DNA of 55,139 nucleotides from Oscillospiraceae bacterium (GCA_022793095.1 JAAWCD010000005.1:1-55139); one strand, 5' to 3'. Positions 1-6,960 are shown, counted from the stretch's first letter. Made by a program: numbers and translations. The notes: generated from the letters alone by a model not told the origin.

Positions 1-140
1 GCACACCGTCTGAACCGGCCTTTTTCCGTCCAGCTGCGTCAAACATGCTCGGAATACATCCAGTATTCCTGCGCTTTTTTCCTTGCCGGACGAAAAAATT
101 CCGGCCCATCCAGCGCACCCGGAGATTTTGAACAGGCTCT
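1..140. repeat. MITE-like element, partial (left window end)
   Basis: This is the right-hand part of a short inverted-repeat element. It ends at 121-140 with GGAGATTTTGAACAGGCTCT, the exact reverse complement of the left end seen at 55000-55019. Bases 1-118 are identical to 55022-55139. Joined, the two halves would give an element of about 162 bp. Its core (about 53-95) is shared, in the opposite orientation, with the elements at 19012 and 48293. No coding capacity. Confidence 0.75.
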
Positions 141-158
141 GAGAAGCTCTGATTTTTT

Positions 159-201
159 CCGTTCTTTTTCTTGAAAGAAAAAAGAACGGAAAAGAACTTT
201 A
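159..201. repeat. T-rich hairpin repeat unit
   Basis: Hairpin with arms CCGTTCTTTTT and AAAAAGAACGG (one extra A on the 3' side) around TTGAAAG-type loop bases, followed by the AAAAGAACTTTA tail typical of this family. It lies between the MITE-like element and the hairpin at 248. Confidence 0.75.
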
Positions 202-247
202 TGCTTTGGCTTATGACAGACGAAGAGCCCCGTCCCAGGGAATAAGC

Positions 248-277
248 AAAGGACCGCCCAAACTCAGGCGGTCCTTT
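248..277. terminator. Hairpin, candidate bidirectional terminator
   Basis: AAAGGACCGCC at 248-258 pairs with GGCGGTCCTTT at 267-277 across an 8-nt loop. It lies downstream of spoVT, which reads leftward. A closely related hairpin occurs at 31829-31857. The rest of 202-374 holds nothing I can identify. Confidence 0.5.
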
Positions 278-374
278 CGCACTGTGCGGCCGGTATCGTT
301 GGAAGCGGCTTCCCAGTAGAGGCGCCAGCCGCCATAGGGAAGCGCACTCCCCTCGTTCCTCCACGGTATCGCCA

Positions 375-416
375 GTATAAAGTTCGTTTGCCTACTTTCC
401 TTTCAAGAAAAATAGG
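375..416. repeat. T-rich hairpin repeat unit at the spoVT stop
   Basis: Tail TATAAAGTTCGTTTG, then stem CCTACTTTCC paired with AAAAATAGG. The stem has CCTA/TAGG where other copies have GCTTC/GAAGC, which is a compensated change. It touches the spoVT stop codon. Confidence 0.7.
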
Positions 417-959
417 TTAGGTTTCCATGTGACGGCCGAGGAAGCCGGCGATGGTTTGGGCCAGCTTGTATTCCGTTTCGCCCAAGGGCGCCTCCCCTTC
501 CTGGGCCGCAAAGGCCACACAGCCCATTACATCGCCTTCGGAGAGGATGGGCGCGGCAATCGCCGCGTGATACTTGCCGCCGTCTTCTGTCACAGGCAGC
601 TTCAGCTCACCGTCTTTCCACTGGTAAACCTGCCGGGCCTCCATCAGGCTTTCCAGTTCAGCGGAAATCTGCTTCTCCGAGAGCTCACGGCGAGGTGCTC
701 CAGCCACCGCAATCACTGCGTCCCGGTCCGTGACCAGCGCCACCTGGCCCGTGGTCTTGTTCAGAGTCTCGCAGATCTGCGCGGCAAAGTCGCCCAGACC
801 GCCCATCAATGAATACTTCTTGAAAATAACCTCGCCATCTTTGTCCGTGTATATCTCCAGGGGGTCGCCCTCCCGGATACGCATGGTTCTGCGAATCTCC
901 TTAGGGATCACCACACGGCCGAGGTCGTCAATGCGCCGCACAATTCCAGTTGCTTTCAT
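417..959 (-). CDS. spoVT: Stage V sporulation protein T
   Basis: SpoVT is a forespore transcription factor that modulates sigma-G genes. This 180-residue protein has the N-terminal AbrB-type swapped-hairpin DNA-binding domain (residues 1-50, with MKATGIVRRIDDLGRVVIP) followed by a GAF-like sensor domain, and its length matches the family. I start at 959 because GGGAGGA lies 9 nt upstream of that ATG; the longer frame to 1037 lacks a site and its extra residues do not look like SpoVT. The gene is convergent with nothing and ends against a T-rich hairpin. In Bacillus spoVT also lies shortly upstream of yabP-yabQ-divIC, so the neighbourhood is conserved apart from the insert at 1.1-3.3 kb and missing yabM/N/O homologues. 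Confidence 0.95.
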   Translation of the reverse strand: MKATGIVRRIDDLGRVVIPKEIRRTMRIREGDPLEIYTDKDGEVIFKKYSLMGGLGDFAAQICETLNKTTGQVALVTDRDAVIAVAGAPRRELSEKQISAELESLMEARQVYQWKDGELKLPVTEDGGKYHAAIAAPILSEGDVMGCVAFAAQEGEAPLGETEYKLAQTIAGFLGRHMET

Positions 960-1041
960 GTCAAACATTCCTCCCGCGGTTTCTCTGGACGCCGGGCCGG
1001 GCTGCCGCCCGGTCCGGCGCGTCCTTTTGGTAGACATGGGT

Positions 1042-1070
1042 TAGTATCCGCAGGATTTGGAACGATATGC
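1042..1070 (-). promoter_or_regulatory. Possible sigma-G promoter of spoVT
   Basis: On the minus strand, GCATA (1070-1066) and GATACTA (1048-1042) are 17 nt apart, close to the sigma-G pattern (GHATR, about 18 nt, CATnnTA). spoVT is known to be sigma-G dependent. The -10 starts with G rather than C, so this is tentative. Confidence 0.35.
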
Positions 1071-1108
1071 AGAAACCGGACTGGGTTTGTTTGGCATGAC
1101 GGACAAAC

Positions 1109-1137
1109 AGGCATACCTGTCTCTTCCTCCTCATAAA
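1109..1137 (+). repeat. 29-bp direct repeat, left copy
   Basis: Identical to 3302-3330 (begins AGGCATACCTGTCTC, ends CCTCATAAA). The two copies bracket the nuclease insert. The left copy directly abuts the yabQ-like fragment. Confidence 0.9.
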
Positions 1138-1347
1138 CAAATTGCTTATATTTGTCTTCTCCCCCGTCCGCCGGTTTTGCAGAGTCTGCAAAAAATCGCA
1201 AAAGCCTCAAAAGATCACTTCCATTTTTGGCTGAAATGGTATAAAATAAGCTCAACACTCGGGGAGAGAGGCACCTCTGTAAAACGGGCCCGGACGGCGG
1301 AAGCCGTGTGGGAGGCCCATCAGCAGGCCGTCACCGAACAGCAGTAA
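1138..1347 (+). pseudogene. Remnant of yabQ 3' end joined to a divIC fragment
   Basis: Bases 1138-1270 match 4007-4138, the 3' part of the intact yabQ, at roughly 80 percent identity by eye, with paired one-base gaps that shift and restore the frame. The encoded KIAKASKDHFHFWLKWYK corresponds to KIAKSSKNHFHYWRKWYR in YabQ. Bases 1290-1345 then match the middle of divIC (RTAEA...QQAV.EQ), so an internal deletion has fused the two. There is no start signal, so I treat it as a decayed duplicate rather than a gene. Confidence 0.7.
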
Positions 1348-1372
1348 AGTAACACGGAAAGGAGGGATTCCT

Positions 1373-2908
1373 GTGAAAAAAAGCAGCACAGATACTTGCT
1401 GTCTGACATTACCGCTAAAATTGGAGAAATGGCAGGAAGACCGGCTTGCCAAACGATTTGAAATCGCCCGACAAATATACAACACAATGGTTCGTGCGGA
1501 ATTGAAAAAGCTGCGGCAAGTGCAGCAGTCACCGCAATACAGAGCAAACCAGGAGAAAATTCGTACACTGGACGGGAAAAACACAGCAGATAAACCGAGA
1601 CTGAAAGTACTGTACAAGGAACGGGACAAGCTTCTAAAGGATAGCGGTTTCACAGAATATGGTTTCAAATCAGATATCACAAGATACTACAAGCATTTTC
1701 GCGAAAACATTGGCTCAAACGTCGCAGCACATGGCATTGCGCCTCAGGTTTGGGCCGCTTTTGAGAAATTGTTGTTTAAAAAAGAGGGGAAAAGCGTCCA
1801 TTTTAAGAAATCCGGTGATATCCATTCGCTAAGGGGATACTCTGTTGCCGGAAAAAGCGGCGGTAAGGAAATCATTTTCTGCGGAAGCTATATTAAATGG
1901 AAGGGCCTGAAACTGCCGTTAAAACTGTCTCCCAGCAACAAATACGAAGCAGAGATGCTGTCCTATCGCGTAAAATATGTTCGGATTTTACGCAGGCCAG
2001 GAAAAACAAAAGACCGCTGGTATGTGCAGCTTTCGCTGGAAGGGAAGCCGGTGGTAAAGTATGATTCAATCAGCGGCGAGCCGGTACATCCTGTCGGTCA
2101 AGGTGCGGTAGGCCTCGACATTGGGCCGCAAACACTGGCATACGCTGCAGGGAATGAGGCAAATCTTGTAGAATTGGCAGATCAGGTGCAAGACATTGAG
2201 CAGGAAAAGCGCCGCCTCCAGAGGAAACTGGATCGCAGCAGGAGGGCAGCAAATCCGGGTAATTACGCAGCAAACGGCACAATCCGGCGAGGAGTCAAAT
2301 TGACCCACAACAAATCCAAGCGATATTGCAAGCTGCAAAAAGAACTGAGCTACCTTCAACATTGTCAGGCGGAAACCTGCAAACGGCAGCATACAGCACT
2401 GGCGAATCATCTCCTTTCGCTCGGCAACTGCTTTTATGTAGAAGACATGGTCTGGCCATCGCTGACGCACCGGGCAAAAAAGACAGAGGTGTCTGAAAAG
2501 ACGGGAAAGATCAAGCGGAAAAAGCGATTCGGCAAGTCCATAGCGAATAAAGCCCCAGCCTCACTGATTGGCATTTTACGACTGAAATGCGTATCGCTTG
2601 GGCTTCCCGGAGTGGTAGAAGTCCCGACAAAACTCAAAGCCAGTCAGTACAACCACCAATCAAAAGAATACACAAAAAAGTCACTTTCCCAACGATGGAA
2701 TGATATGCCGGACGGCAATCGGATCCAGCGCGATCTTTATTCAGCATTTTTGTTACAGCATTACAATCCTCAATTGGAGAACTTTGATCAGAAAACCCTT
2801 GAGCAGGACTATCCGCAATTTGTGCGGCTCCATAACCAGACGATTCAGCGATTATCCACAGTGCCGAAGACCCCATCCAGCATGGGCATCCGGCGAAGTA
2901 TAAGCTAA
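1373..2908 (+). CDS. TnpB/Cas12-like RuvC RNA-guided nuclease candidate
   Basis: 511 residues, GTG start with GGAGGG six bases upstream. The C-terminal half is a split RuvC nuclease domain. Motif I is VGLDIGPQTLAYA (Asp249), motif II FYVEDM (Glu357), motif III GNRIQRDLYSAF (Asp454), so all three acidic catalytic residues are present. A basic, coiled-coil-like insert (residues 270-335) follows motif I. The N-terminal 200 residues resemble the TnpB WED/REC region. The zinc ribbon normally found between motifs II and III is absent: where TnpB has CxxC pairs, this protein has QYNHQSKEYTKKSLSQRW. It is longer than typical TnpB (about 400) and in the size range of small Cas12 effectors. No TnpA transposase is adjacent. 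The 3' flank is rich in hairpins and holds two identical 26-bp repeats, so an RNA partner is plausible. Whether it serves a transposon, a CRISPR-like array or another role cannot be told from sequence. Confidence 0.85.
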   Translation: MKKSSTDTCCLTLPLKLEKWQEDRLAKRFEIARQIYNTMVRAELKKLRQVQQSPQYRANQEKIRTLDGKNTADKPRLKVLYKERDKLLKDSGFTEYGFKSDITRYYKHFRENIGSNVAAHGIAPQVWAAFEKLLFKKEGKSVHFKKSGDIHSLRGYSVAGKSGGKEIIFCGSYIKWKGLKLPLKLSPSNKYEAEMLSYRVKYVRILRRPGKTKDRWYVQLSLEGKPVVKYDSISGEPVHPVGQGAVGLDIGPQTLAYAAGNEANLVELADQVQDIEQEKRRLQRKLDRSRRAANPGNYAANGTIRRGVKLTHNKSKRYCKLQKELSYLQHCQAETCKRQHTALANHLLSLGNCFYVEDMVWPSLTHRAKKTEVSEKTGKIKRKKRFGKSIANKAPASLIGILRLKCVSLGLPGVVEVPTKLKASQYNHQSKEYTKKSLSQRWNDMPDGNRIQRDLYSAFLLQHYNPQLENFDQKTLEQDYPQFVRLHNQTIQRLSTVPKTPSSMGIRRSIS

Positions 2909-3229
2909 CAGAATACTGCGGTGCAGTTCGCACCGCGCGAACCGGTCGATTGCCCGTCCGAGGCTGCCGGTAATGGCAATACAGATTGCCTTGGCAGCAG
3001 AAGAGTATGGGAAAATAGTCAGCGCAGGTGACTTGCGGGTCGTCTGAAAAGCTATCTACCAACTCACAGCACAGTCCATAAATTTGCGGCATAGCATCTG
3101 TGCAGCTTTGCCGATGCAATCCGCACGGGACGTGCTGAGGCAAAGGCACAGCTGCTTTTGAGGCCTGCAAAGGGCGAGAGGGATGCAATCCGCACGGGAC
3201 GTGCTGAAAATAACGAAGATGCTAATATA
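2909..3229 (+). ncRNA. Structured 3' flank of the nuclease gene, candidate guide-RNA region
   Basis: No ORF. Ten bases after the stop codon GCGGTGC/GCACCGC form a 7-bp stem (2918-2936). GCTGCC (2963-2968) pairs with GGCAGC (2993-2998) and encloses GGCAAT/ATTGCC. Two copies of a 26-bp repeat follow (3113 and 3182), each with its own GCACG-GGA-CGTGC hairpin, and the first is flanked exactly by CTTTGCC and GGCAAAG. A terminator-like hairpin closes the region at 3230. That layout fits an omega-RNA or tracr/crRNA region, but only a 6-nt GATTGC anti-repeat match is visible. Confidence 0.4.
3113..3207 (+). CRISPR. Minimal repeat-spacer-repeat unit (CRISPR-like, tentative)
   Basis: Two perfect 26-bp direct repeats at 3113-3138 and 3182-3207 (GATGCAATCCGCACGGG at the 5' side, CGTGCTGA at the 3' end) are separated by a 43-bp unique sequence. 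Each repeat contains a 5-bp stem GCACG/CGTGC with a GGA loop near its 3' end, like the self-folding handles of Cas12a crRNAs. Read on the minus strand the repeat would end in GGATTGCATC, reminiscent of Cas12f repeats, so orientation is open. Two repeats are too few to call an array with confidence, and a local duplication is possible. Confidence 0.3.
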
Positions 3230-3261
3230 CCGCCCGATGGTCAAAAACGACGATCGGGCGG
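3230..3261 (+). terminator. Hairpin terminator at the right end of the nuclease locus
   Basis: CCGCCCGAT (3230-3238) pairs with ATCGGGCGG (3253-3261), followed by AACTTTTCT. Confidence 0.55.
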
Positions 3262-3301
3262 AACTTTTCTCTACTTCATCCTTTCCGTATCCTCACGGTC
3301 A

Positions 3302-3330
3302 AGGCATACCTGTCTCTTCCTCCTCATAAA
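3302..3330 (+). repeat. 29-bp direct repeat, right copy
   Basis: Identical to 1109-1137. It lies 75 bp ahead of the yabP start, so it probably marks the original chromosomal sequence at the insert boundary. Confidence 0.9.
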
Positions 3331-3405
3331 GTGAAAATGACTTTAACGGCAATCCCGCGCAGCGCCCTGCGTGCGGCCCTGCCGGAACAGAAAGGAAGAG
3401 GTATC

Positions 3406-3693
3406 ATGCCGTTTGATGAAAAAAATGCCCGGATGGACGCACCCCACCACCTGATTCTGGAGGACCGGGAGCGCCTCACTGTCTCCGGCGTGGAGGAAGT
3501 GGAGAGCTTCGATGAAAACACCATCGTCATGGTCACCTGCCAGGGCGCTCTGGTGGTCCGGGGCGAGGGCCTGCATATCGAAAAGCTCAGCCTGGACGGC
3601 GGCGACCTGAAGGTGGAGGGCGCCATTGACGCACTCATGTACGAGGAGGGACGGGGCGAGAAACCCGGCCTGCTGGCCCGGCTCTTCCGCTGA
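3406..3693 (+). CDS. yabP: Sporulation protein YabP
   Basis: YabP is a small sporulation protein of the YabP/YqfC family, needed for full spore formation in Bacillus, probably in the mother cell. This 95-residue protein has the usual length and the family pattern (HHLILEDRERLTVSGVEEVESFDENTIV, then GxLVVRGEGLHIEKLSLDGGDL), predicted all-beta. The start at 3406 has GGAAGAGG seven bases upstream. The next gene yabQ begins one base after its stop, so the two are translationally coupled. The order yabP-yabQ-divIC-yabR is the same as in Bacillus. Confidence 0.9.
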   Translation: MPFDEKNARMDAPHHLILEDRERLTVSGVEEVESFDENTIVMVTCQGALVVRGEGLHIEKLSLDGGDLKVEGAIDALMYEEGRGEKPGLLARLFR

Positions 3694-3694
3694 G

Positions 3695-4438
3695 ATGGAA
3701 AACCATGTGGCCGACCAGGCGCTGGTGTTTGCCGGCGCTCTGGTGCTGGGCCTGGCTACCGGTTTAGTTTACGACCTGTGCCGGGTCCTGCGGGTTCGGG
3801 TGCGGCTCCGACTGCTGGTCCCTGTGCTGGACCTGCTGTTCTGGCTTCTGGTCACTGCCAGCCTGTTTCTCTTTGTCATTTCCGCCGGGGATGGGGAGGT
3901 CCGGCTGTATATCATCGCCGCCCTTTTTGGCGGTGCTGTCATCTATTTTCTGCTGTTTTCTTCCCTGATTCTGAAACTCGCCTACCGAACTGCTGATCTC
4001 TTTACGCAAATTGTTCATATTTGTCTCCTTCCCATCCGCCGGTTTTGCAGAGTTTGCAAAAAAATCGCAAAATCCTCAAAAAATCACTTTCATTATTGGC
4101 GGAAATGGTATAGAATAAACTCGATACTCAGGGAGAGAAGCGCCCGCCCAAATTCGGGCCGCGCTAGCGGAAGCAAGGGAGGCAGACATGAAAACAAAAA
4201 AGGCCGGCCTACTTACAAAAATCGTGGTGCTGGCTCTGCTCATTTACATGTCCATCACCCTGCTGGACCTTCGCAGTCAGATCCGGACGGCGGAGGCGGA
4301 GCGGGATGCCCGGCAGCAGGCCGTCAACGAGCAGCTTCAGACCAACGCGGCTCTGTCCGGCATGCTGGATCACAGCGGCGATCCCGACGCGCTGGAGGAC
4401 ATCGCCCGGGACCGGCTGGGACTGGTCAAGCCCGGTGA
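3695..4438 (+). CDS. yabQ: Spore cortex biosynthesis protein YabQ, with extended 3' frame
   Basis: YabQ is a membrane protein needed for spore cortex synthesis. Residues 1-100 carry three hydrophobic segments (ALVFAGALVLGLATGLVYDL, LLVPVLDLLFWLLVTASLFLF, LYIIAALFGGAVIYFLLF) in the family arrangement, followed by a basic tail with KNHFHYWRKWYR. In most relatives the protein would end soon after. Here no stop is met and the frame runs 251 nt into divIC in a different frame, adding low-complexity Gly/Arg/Ala residues that look like out-of-frame divIC. Either the stop was lost or a base error hides it; the true protein is probably about 150-165 residues of recognisable sequence. The start overlaps the context of the yabP stop. 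Confidence 0.75.
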   Translation: MENHVADQALVFAGALVLGLATGLVYDLCRVLRVRVRLRLLVPVLDLLFWLLVTASLFLFVISAGDGEVRLYIIAALFGGAVIYFLLFSSLILKLAYRTADLFTQIVHICLLPIRRFCRVCKKIAKSSKNHFHYWRKWYRINSILRERSARPNSGRASGSKGGRHENKKGRPTYKNRGAGSAHLHVHHPAGPSQSDPDGGGGAGCPAAGRQRAASDQRGSVRHAGSQRRSRRAGGHRPGPAGTGQAR

Positions 4439-4466
4439 AAAGGTGTTTTACGACATAGGCGACTGA
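4188..4466 (+). CDS. divIC: Septum formation initiator DivIC/FtsB family
   Basis: DivIC (FtsB in Gram-negatives) joins FtsL and DivIB in the divisome at the septum. The 92-residue protein has a short cytoplasmic N-terminus, one membrane segment (IVVLALLIYMSITLLDL, residues 12-28), a heptad-rich coiled coil (about 30-60) and the C-terminal EDIARDRLGLVKPGEKVFYD motif typical of the family. AGGGAGG precedes the ATG by 6 bases. It sits in the conserved yabQ-divIC-yabR order, and the yabQ frame overlaps its 5' part. Confidence 0.93.
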   Translation: MKTKKAGLLTKIVVLALLIYMSITLLDLRSQIRTAEAERDARQQAVNEQLQTNAALSGMLDHSGDPDALEDIARDRLGLVKPGEKVFYDIGD

Positions 4467-4518
4467 GGTCAGGCGTCCTTTCCCTGCGTTTACATTGAAG
4501 GAGGATAAAGCTTACAGT

Positions 4519-4986
4519 ATGGAGTTCGGTGTTGGTTCGGTTCTGGAAGGAAAAGTCACAGGCATCACAAAATTCGGCGCGTTTGTCGCCCTGCCCGAGG
4601 GGAAATCGGGTCTGGTTCACATTTCCGAGATTGCCTATTCCTATGTCAACGACATCAAGGATCATTTGACGGAAGGACAGACGGTGAAGGTAAAGGTCAT
4701 TGGGATTGATGACAGCAACCGGATCAATCTGTCCATCAAGAAGGCGCTTCCGCCCCCGCCCCGTCCTCAGGGCGGCCCCCGCTTTGGCGGCGGCAACGGC
4801 GGCGGCCGGCCTCAGGGCGGAGGGCGTTCCGGCGGCTTTGGCGGCCGCGCGGCGGCTCCCAGGGAACCGGCCTCTTTTGAAGACCGACTAAAGCAGTTCA
4901 TGGCGGACTCTGACAGCCGTCAGTCCGACCTCAACCGTGGCGGCGAGAAGCGCGGTTCCCGCCGTGGCGGCCGCCGCGGGGGATAA
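4519..4986 (+). CDS. yabR: S1 domain RNA-binding protein YabR
   Basis: A 155-residue protein with one S1 RNA-binding domain (residues 1-75: VGSVLEGKVTGITKFGAFV, SGLVHISEI, INLSIKKA) and a low-complexity Gly/Arg/Pro-rich C-terminal half rich in RGG-like stretches, which suggests additional RNA contact. YabR homologues follow divIC in Bacillus and Clostridia; the function is poorly known, possibly ribosome or mRNA binding. I start at the ATG at 4519 because the S1 domain begins there as in YabR; an upstream in-frame TTG at 4495 overlaps the GGAGG. The SD-to-ATG distance of 14 bases is long. Confidence 0.88.
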   Translation: MEFGVGSVLEGKVTGITKFGAFVALPEGKSGLVHISEIAYSYVNDIKDHLTEGQTVKVKVIGIDDSNRINLSIKKALPPPPRPQGGPRFGGGNGGGRPQGGGRSGGFGGRAAAPREPASFEDRLKQFMADSDSRQSDLNRGGEKRGSRRGGRRGG

Positions 4987-5038
4987 CCTTCTTTTTCTTG
5001 AAAGAAAAAGAAGGCAAAAAGAACTTTAATCTGGTTCT
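4987..5038. repeat. T-rich hairpin repeat unit after yabR
   Basis: Directly after the yabR stop: stem CCTTCTTTTTC / GAAAAAGAAGG, then the tail CAAAAAGAACTTTAATCTGG pointing away from the gene. Confidence 0.8.
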
Positions 5039-5100
5039 CTTTGAGATTGGCGCAAACCGGCGCTCCCCAGGCGCTTAGAAAGCTTACGCTGATATCGAGA

Positions 5101-5129
5101 TGTGTGCAAGGGCATGGTCTTTGCACACA
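5101..5129 (+). promoter_or_regulatory. Leader hairpin upstream of the acetyltransferase
   Basis: TGTGTGCAA (5101-5109) pairs perfectly with TTGCACACA (5121-5129), followed by TTTCCGTTTT and then the GGAGGG site of the next gene. It could be a terminator or attenuator; nothing decides between these. Confidence 0.45.
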
Positions 5130-5152
5130 TTTCCGTTTTGGAGGGATGTTTG

Positions 5153-5623
5153 ATGATTTACCGTCCGTTTGTTTTGGAGGATGGACCCAAGATCTGCGCC
5201 TGGCGCTATGACGGAGCATACGCCATTTACAATCTGCCGCCCTTTGAGGAGATACAGAAGCAAAATCTCGGCTTTGGCGCCCCGGAAAAGGCCGTGAATT
5301 ATCTGGTCTTTTGCGAGGGGGAAGATGTTTTGGGCTTTGTCAATCTGCTGGACGAGGGGGAGCAGGTTTTCCTGGGCATCGGCGTCGCGCCCGAGCGCTG
5401 CGGTCAGGGCCTGGGACAGCAGATGATAAAAGACGCCATGACGGTTGCCCGGCAGCGGCATGGCGAAAAGCCTGTCTATCTGGAGGTCCGCACCTGGAAC
5501 GCCCGTGCCATCGCCTGCTACCAGCAAGCCGGATTCCAGATAACCGGGCAGATACGCGAGACCACCTGTATTGGCGACGGGGAATTCTATGTCATGCACT
5601 ATCACGGCGTCACGCCAGCTTGA
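5153..5623 (+). CDS. GNAT family N-acetyltransferase
   Basis: 156-residue single-domain GNAT enzyme, expected to transfer an acetyl group from acetyl-CoA to an amine; substrate unknown. The acetyl-CoA binding motif A is visible as LGIGVAPERCGQGLGQQMIKDA (about 77-98) and motif B as YLEVRTWNARAIACYQQAGF (about 112-131), as in RimI-like proteins. The start at 5153 has GGAGGG eight bases upstream. It is a single gene between two hairpin repeats, with a hairpin leader. Confidence 0.85.
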   Translation: MIYRPFVLEDGPKICAWRYDGAYAIYNLPPFEEIQKQNLGFGAPEKAVNYLVFCEGEDVLGFVNLLDEGEQVFLGIGVAPERCGQGLGQQMIKDAMTVARQRHGEKPVYLEVRTWNARAIACYQQAGFQITGQIRETTCIGDGEFYVMHYHGVTPA

Positions 5624-5659
5624 AGTTCTTTTCGGTTCCTTTTCTTTCAAGAAAAGGGA
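5622..5659. repeat. T-rich hairpin repeat unit
   Basis: Tail-first orientation: GAAGTTCTTTTCGG, then the stem TTCCTTTTC/AAGAAAAGG. It begins at the acetyltransferase stop codon. Confidence 0.7.
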
Positions 5660-5668
5660 TAAAAAATA

Positions 5669-5686
5669 CGCCCGCAAAAGCGGGCG
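5669..5686. terminator. Short GC hairpin
   Basis: CGCCCGC AAAA GCGGGCG. The A-run lies on its left, so it would read as a terminator on the minus strand, where no gene ends; it may be a bidirectional or transcript-end structure for the acetyltransferase. Confidence 0.4.
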
Positions 5687-5798
5687 CTGGGAGAATGGGG
5701 GTTCGGTCTGTCCGAACCGATTGGTTGAGCTGTGCTTACAGTATAACAAAATTTCCTTAAATTGTCAAATTCTATTTTTGTCGAAAGGAGGCTTCTCC

Positions 5799-6950
5799 AT
5801 GCTGATTATCAACGGAACCCTGCATCCCATGGACGGTCCGGTCATCGAATCAGGCTTTGTGGCCTTTGAGGAGGGCAAAATCACCGCCATCGGCCCCATG
5901 TCAGAGGCTCCGGCGCCGGACGAGGTTCTGGACGCCGCGGGCGGGCATGTGCTCCCCGGTTTTGTGGACGCACACTGCCATCTGGGGCTGCTGGGGGACG
6001 GGCTGGGCTTTGAGGCCGACGACTGCAACGAGGGCACAGACCCAGCCACGCCCCACCTGCGGGCCATTGACGGGGTGAATCCCTTTGACCGGGGCTTCGA
6101 GGAGGCGCGGGCCGGAGGCGTGACCACGGTGGTCACAGGGCCCGGCAGCGCCAATCCGGTGGCGGGGCAGATTGCCGCCCTGAAAACCGCCGGGCGGTGG
6201 GTGGATGACATGGTGCTCGCCGCGCCCCTGGCGATGAAGTTTGCCCTGGGGGAGAATCCGAAGACCTCCTACAACGAGCGGCACGAGACGCCGGTGACCC
6301 GCATGGCGACTGCGGCCATTATGCGGGAACACCTGGCGAAGGCCCAGGAGTATCTCAAAAAGAAGACCCTGGCGCTGAATGACGAGGATTTGGACGAGCC
6401 GGAATTTGACCCAAAGCTGGAGGCTTTGATTCCCCTGCTAAAGGGGCGGATTGCCGCCCACTTCCACGCCCACCGGGCGGACGACATCGCCACGGCGGTT
6501 CGGGTGGCCCGGGAATTTGACCTGCGGTTTGTCATCGTCCACGGCACCGAGGGCCACCGGGTGGCGGACATTCTGGCCCGGGAGGGAGCCGCGGTGATTG
6601 CCGGGCCCATCATTGGAGACCGGTGCAAGCCCGAGCTGGTCCATCAAACGGTGGAGAATGCGGCCCTGCTGGCGGCGGCTGGGGTGAAGGTGGCTATCTG
6701 CACCGACCACCCGGAAAATCCCATTCAATATCTGCCCTTGGCCGCGGCGCTGACGGTGCGGGCCGGGCTGGACCCGGAAACGGCCCTGGCGGCGATTACC
6801 CGGACCCCGGCGGAGCTGTGCGGGCTGGAAGACCGGATTGGGACCCTGACGCCGGGGAAGGACGCGGATATTGTCATCTGGGACCGGCATCCTTTTGAGG
6901 TCAGCGCCAAGGCTCAGGCTGTGTTTATTGACGGAATACGGCATATCTAA
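5799..6950 (+). CDS. Amidohydrolase (imidazolonepropionase-like)
   Basis: 383-residue metal-dependent hydrolase of the amidohydrolase superfamily, in the group of imidazolonepropionase-like enzymes; the exact substrate is unknown. The composite beta-sandwich N-terminus (MLIINGTLHPMDG) is followed by the TIM barrel with the metal-binding HxH (DAHCHLG, about residues 66-72), the later His residues in HFHAHRADD and VHGTEGH, and the catalytic Asp in CTDHP. The C-terminus LTPGKDADIVIWDRHPFE closes the sandwich. AAAGGAGG precedes the start at 5799 by 7 bases; the longer frame from 5571 runs through a repeat and is not used. It sits alone between hairpin repeats. Confidence 0.88.
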   Translation: MLIINGTLHPMDGPVIESGFVAFEEGKITAIGPMSEAPAPDEVLDAAGGHVLPGFVDAHCHLGLLGDGLGFEADDCNEGTDPATPHLRAIDGVNPFDRGFEEARAGGVTTVVTGPGSANPVAGQIAALKTAGRWVDDMVLAAPLAMKFALGENPKTSYNERHETPVTRMATAAIMREHLAKAQEYLKKKTLALNDEDLDEPEFDPKLEALIPLLKGRIAAHFHAHRADDIATAVRVAREFDLRFVIVHGTEGHRVADILAREGAAVIAGPIIGDRCKPELVHQTVENAALLAAAGVKVAICTDHPENPIQYLPLAAALTVRAGLDPETALAAITRTPAELCGLEDRIGTLTPGKDADIVIWDRHPFEVSAKAQAVFIDGIRHI

Positions 6951-6960
6951 AACAAGGCCT

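Noticed and set aside
1057..1347. 96-codon ORF before the nuclease gene
   Set aside because: It is the decayed yabQ/divIC fragment; no ribosome binding site and the left half is unrelated sequence.
2634..3244. Minus-strand ORFs over the nuclease tail
   Set aside because: No SD; their only repeated peptide comes from the 26-bp DNA repeats; the region folds as RNA.
5101..5129. Transposon end or operator at the inverted repeat before the acetyltransferase
   Set aside because: Single copy with no partner nearby; a leader hairpin is the simpler reading.
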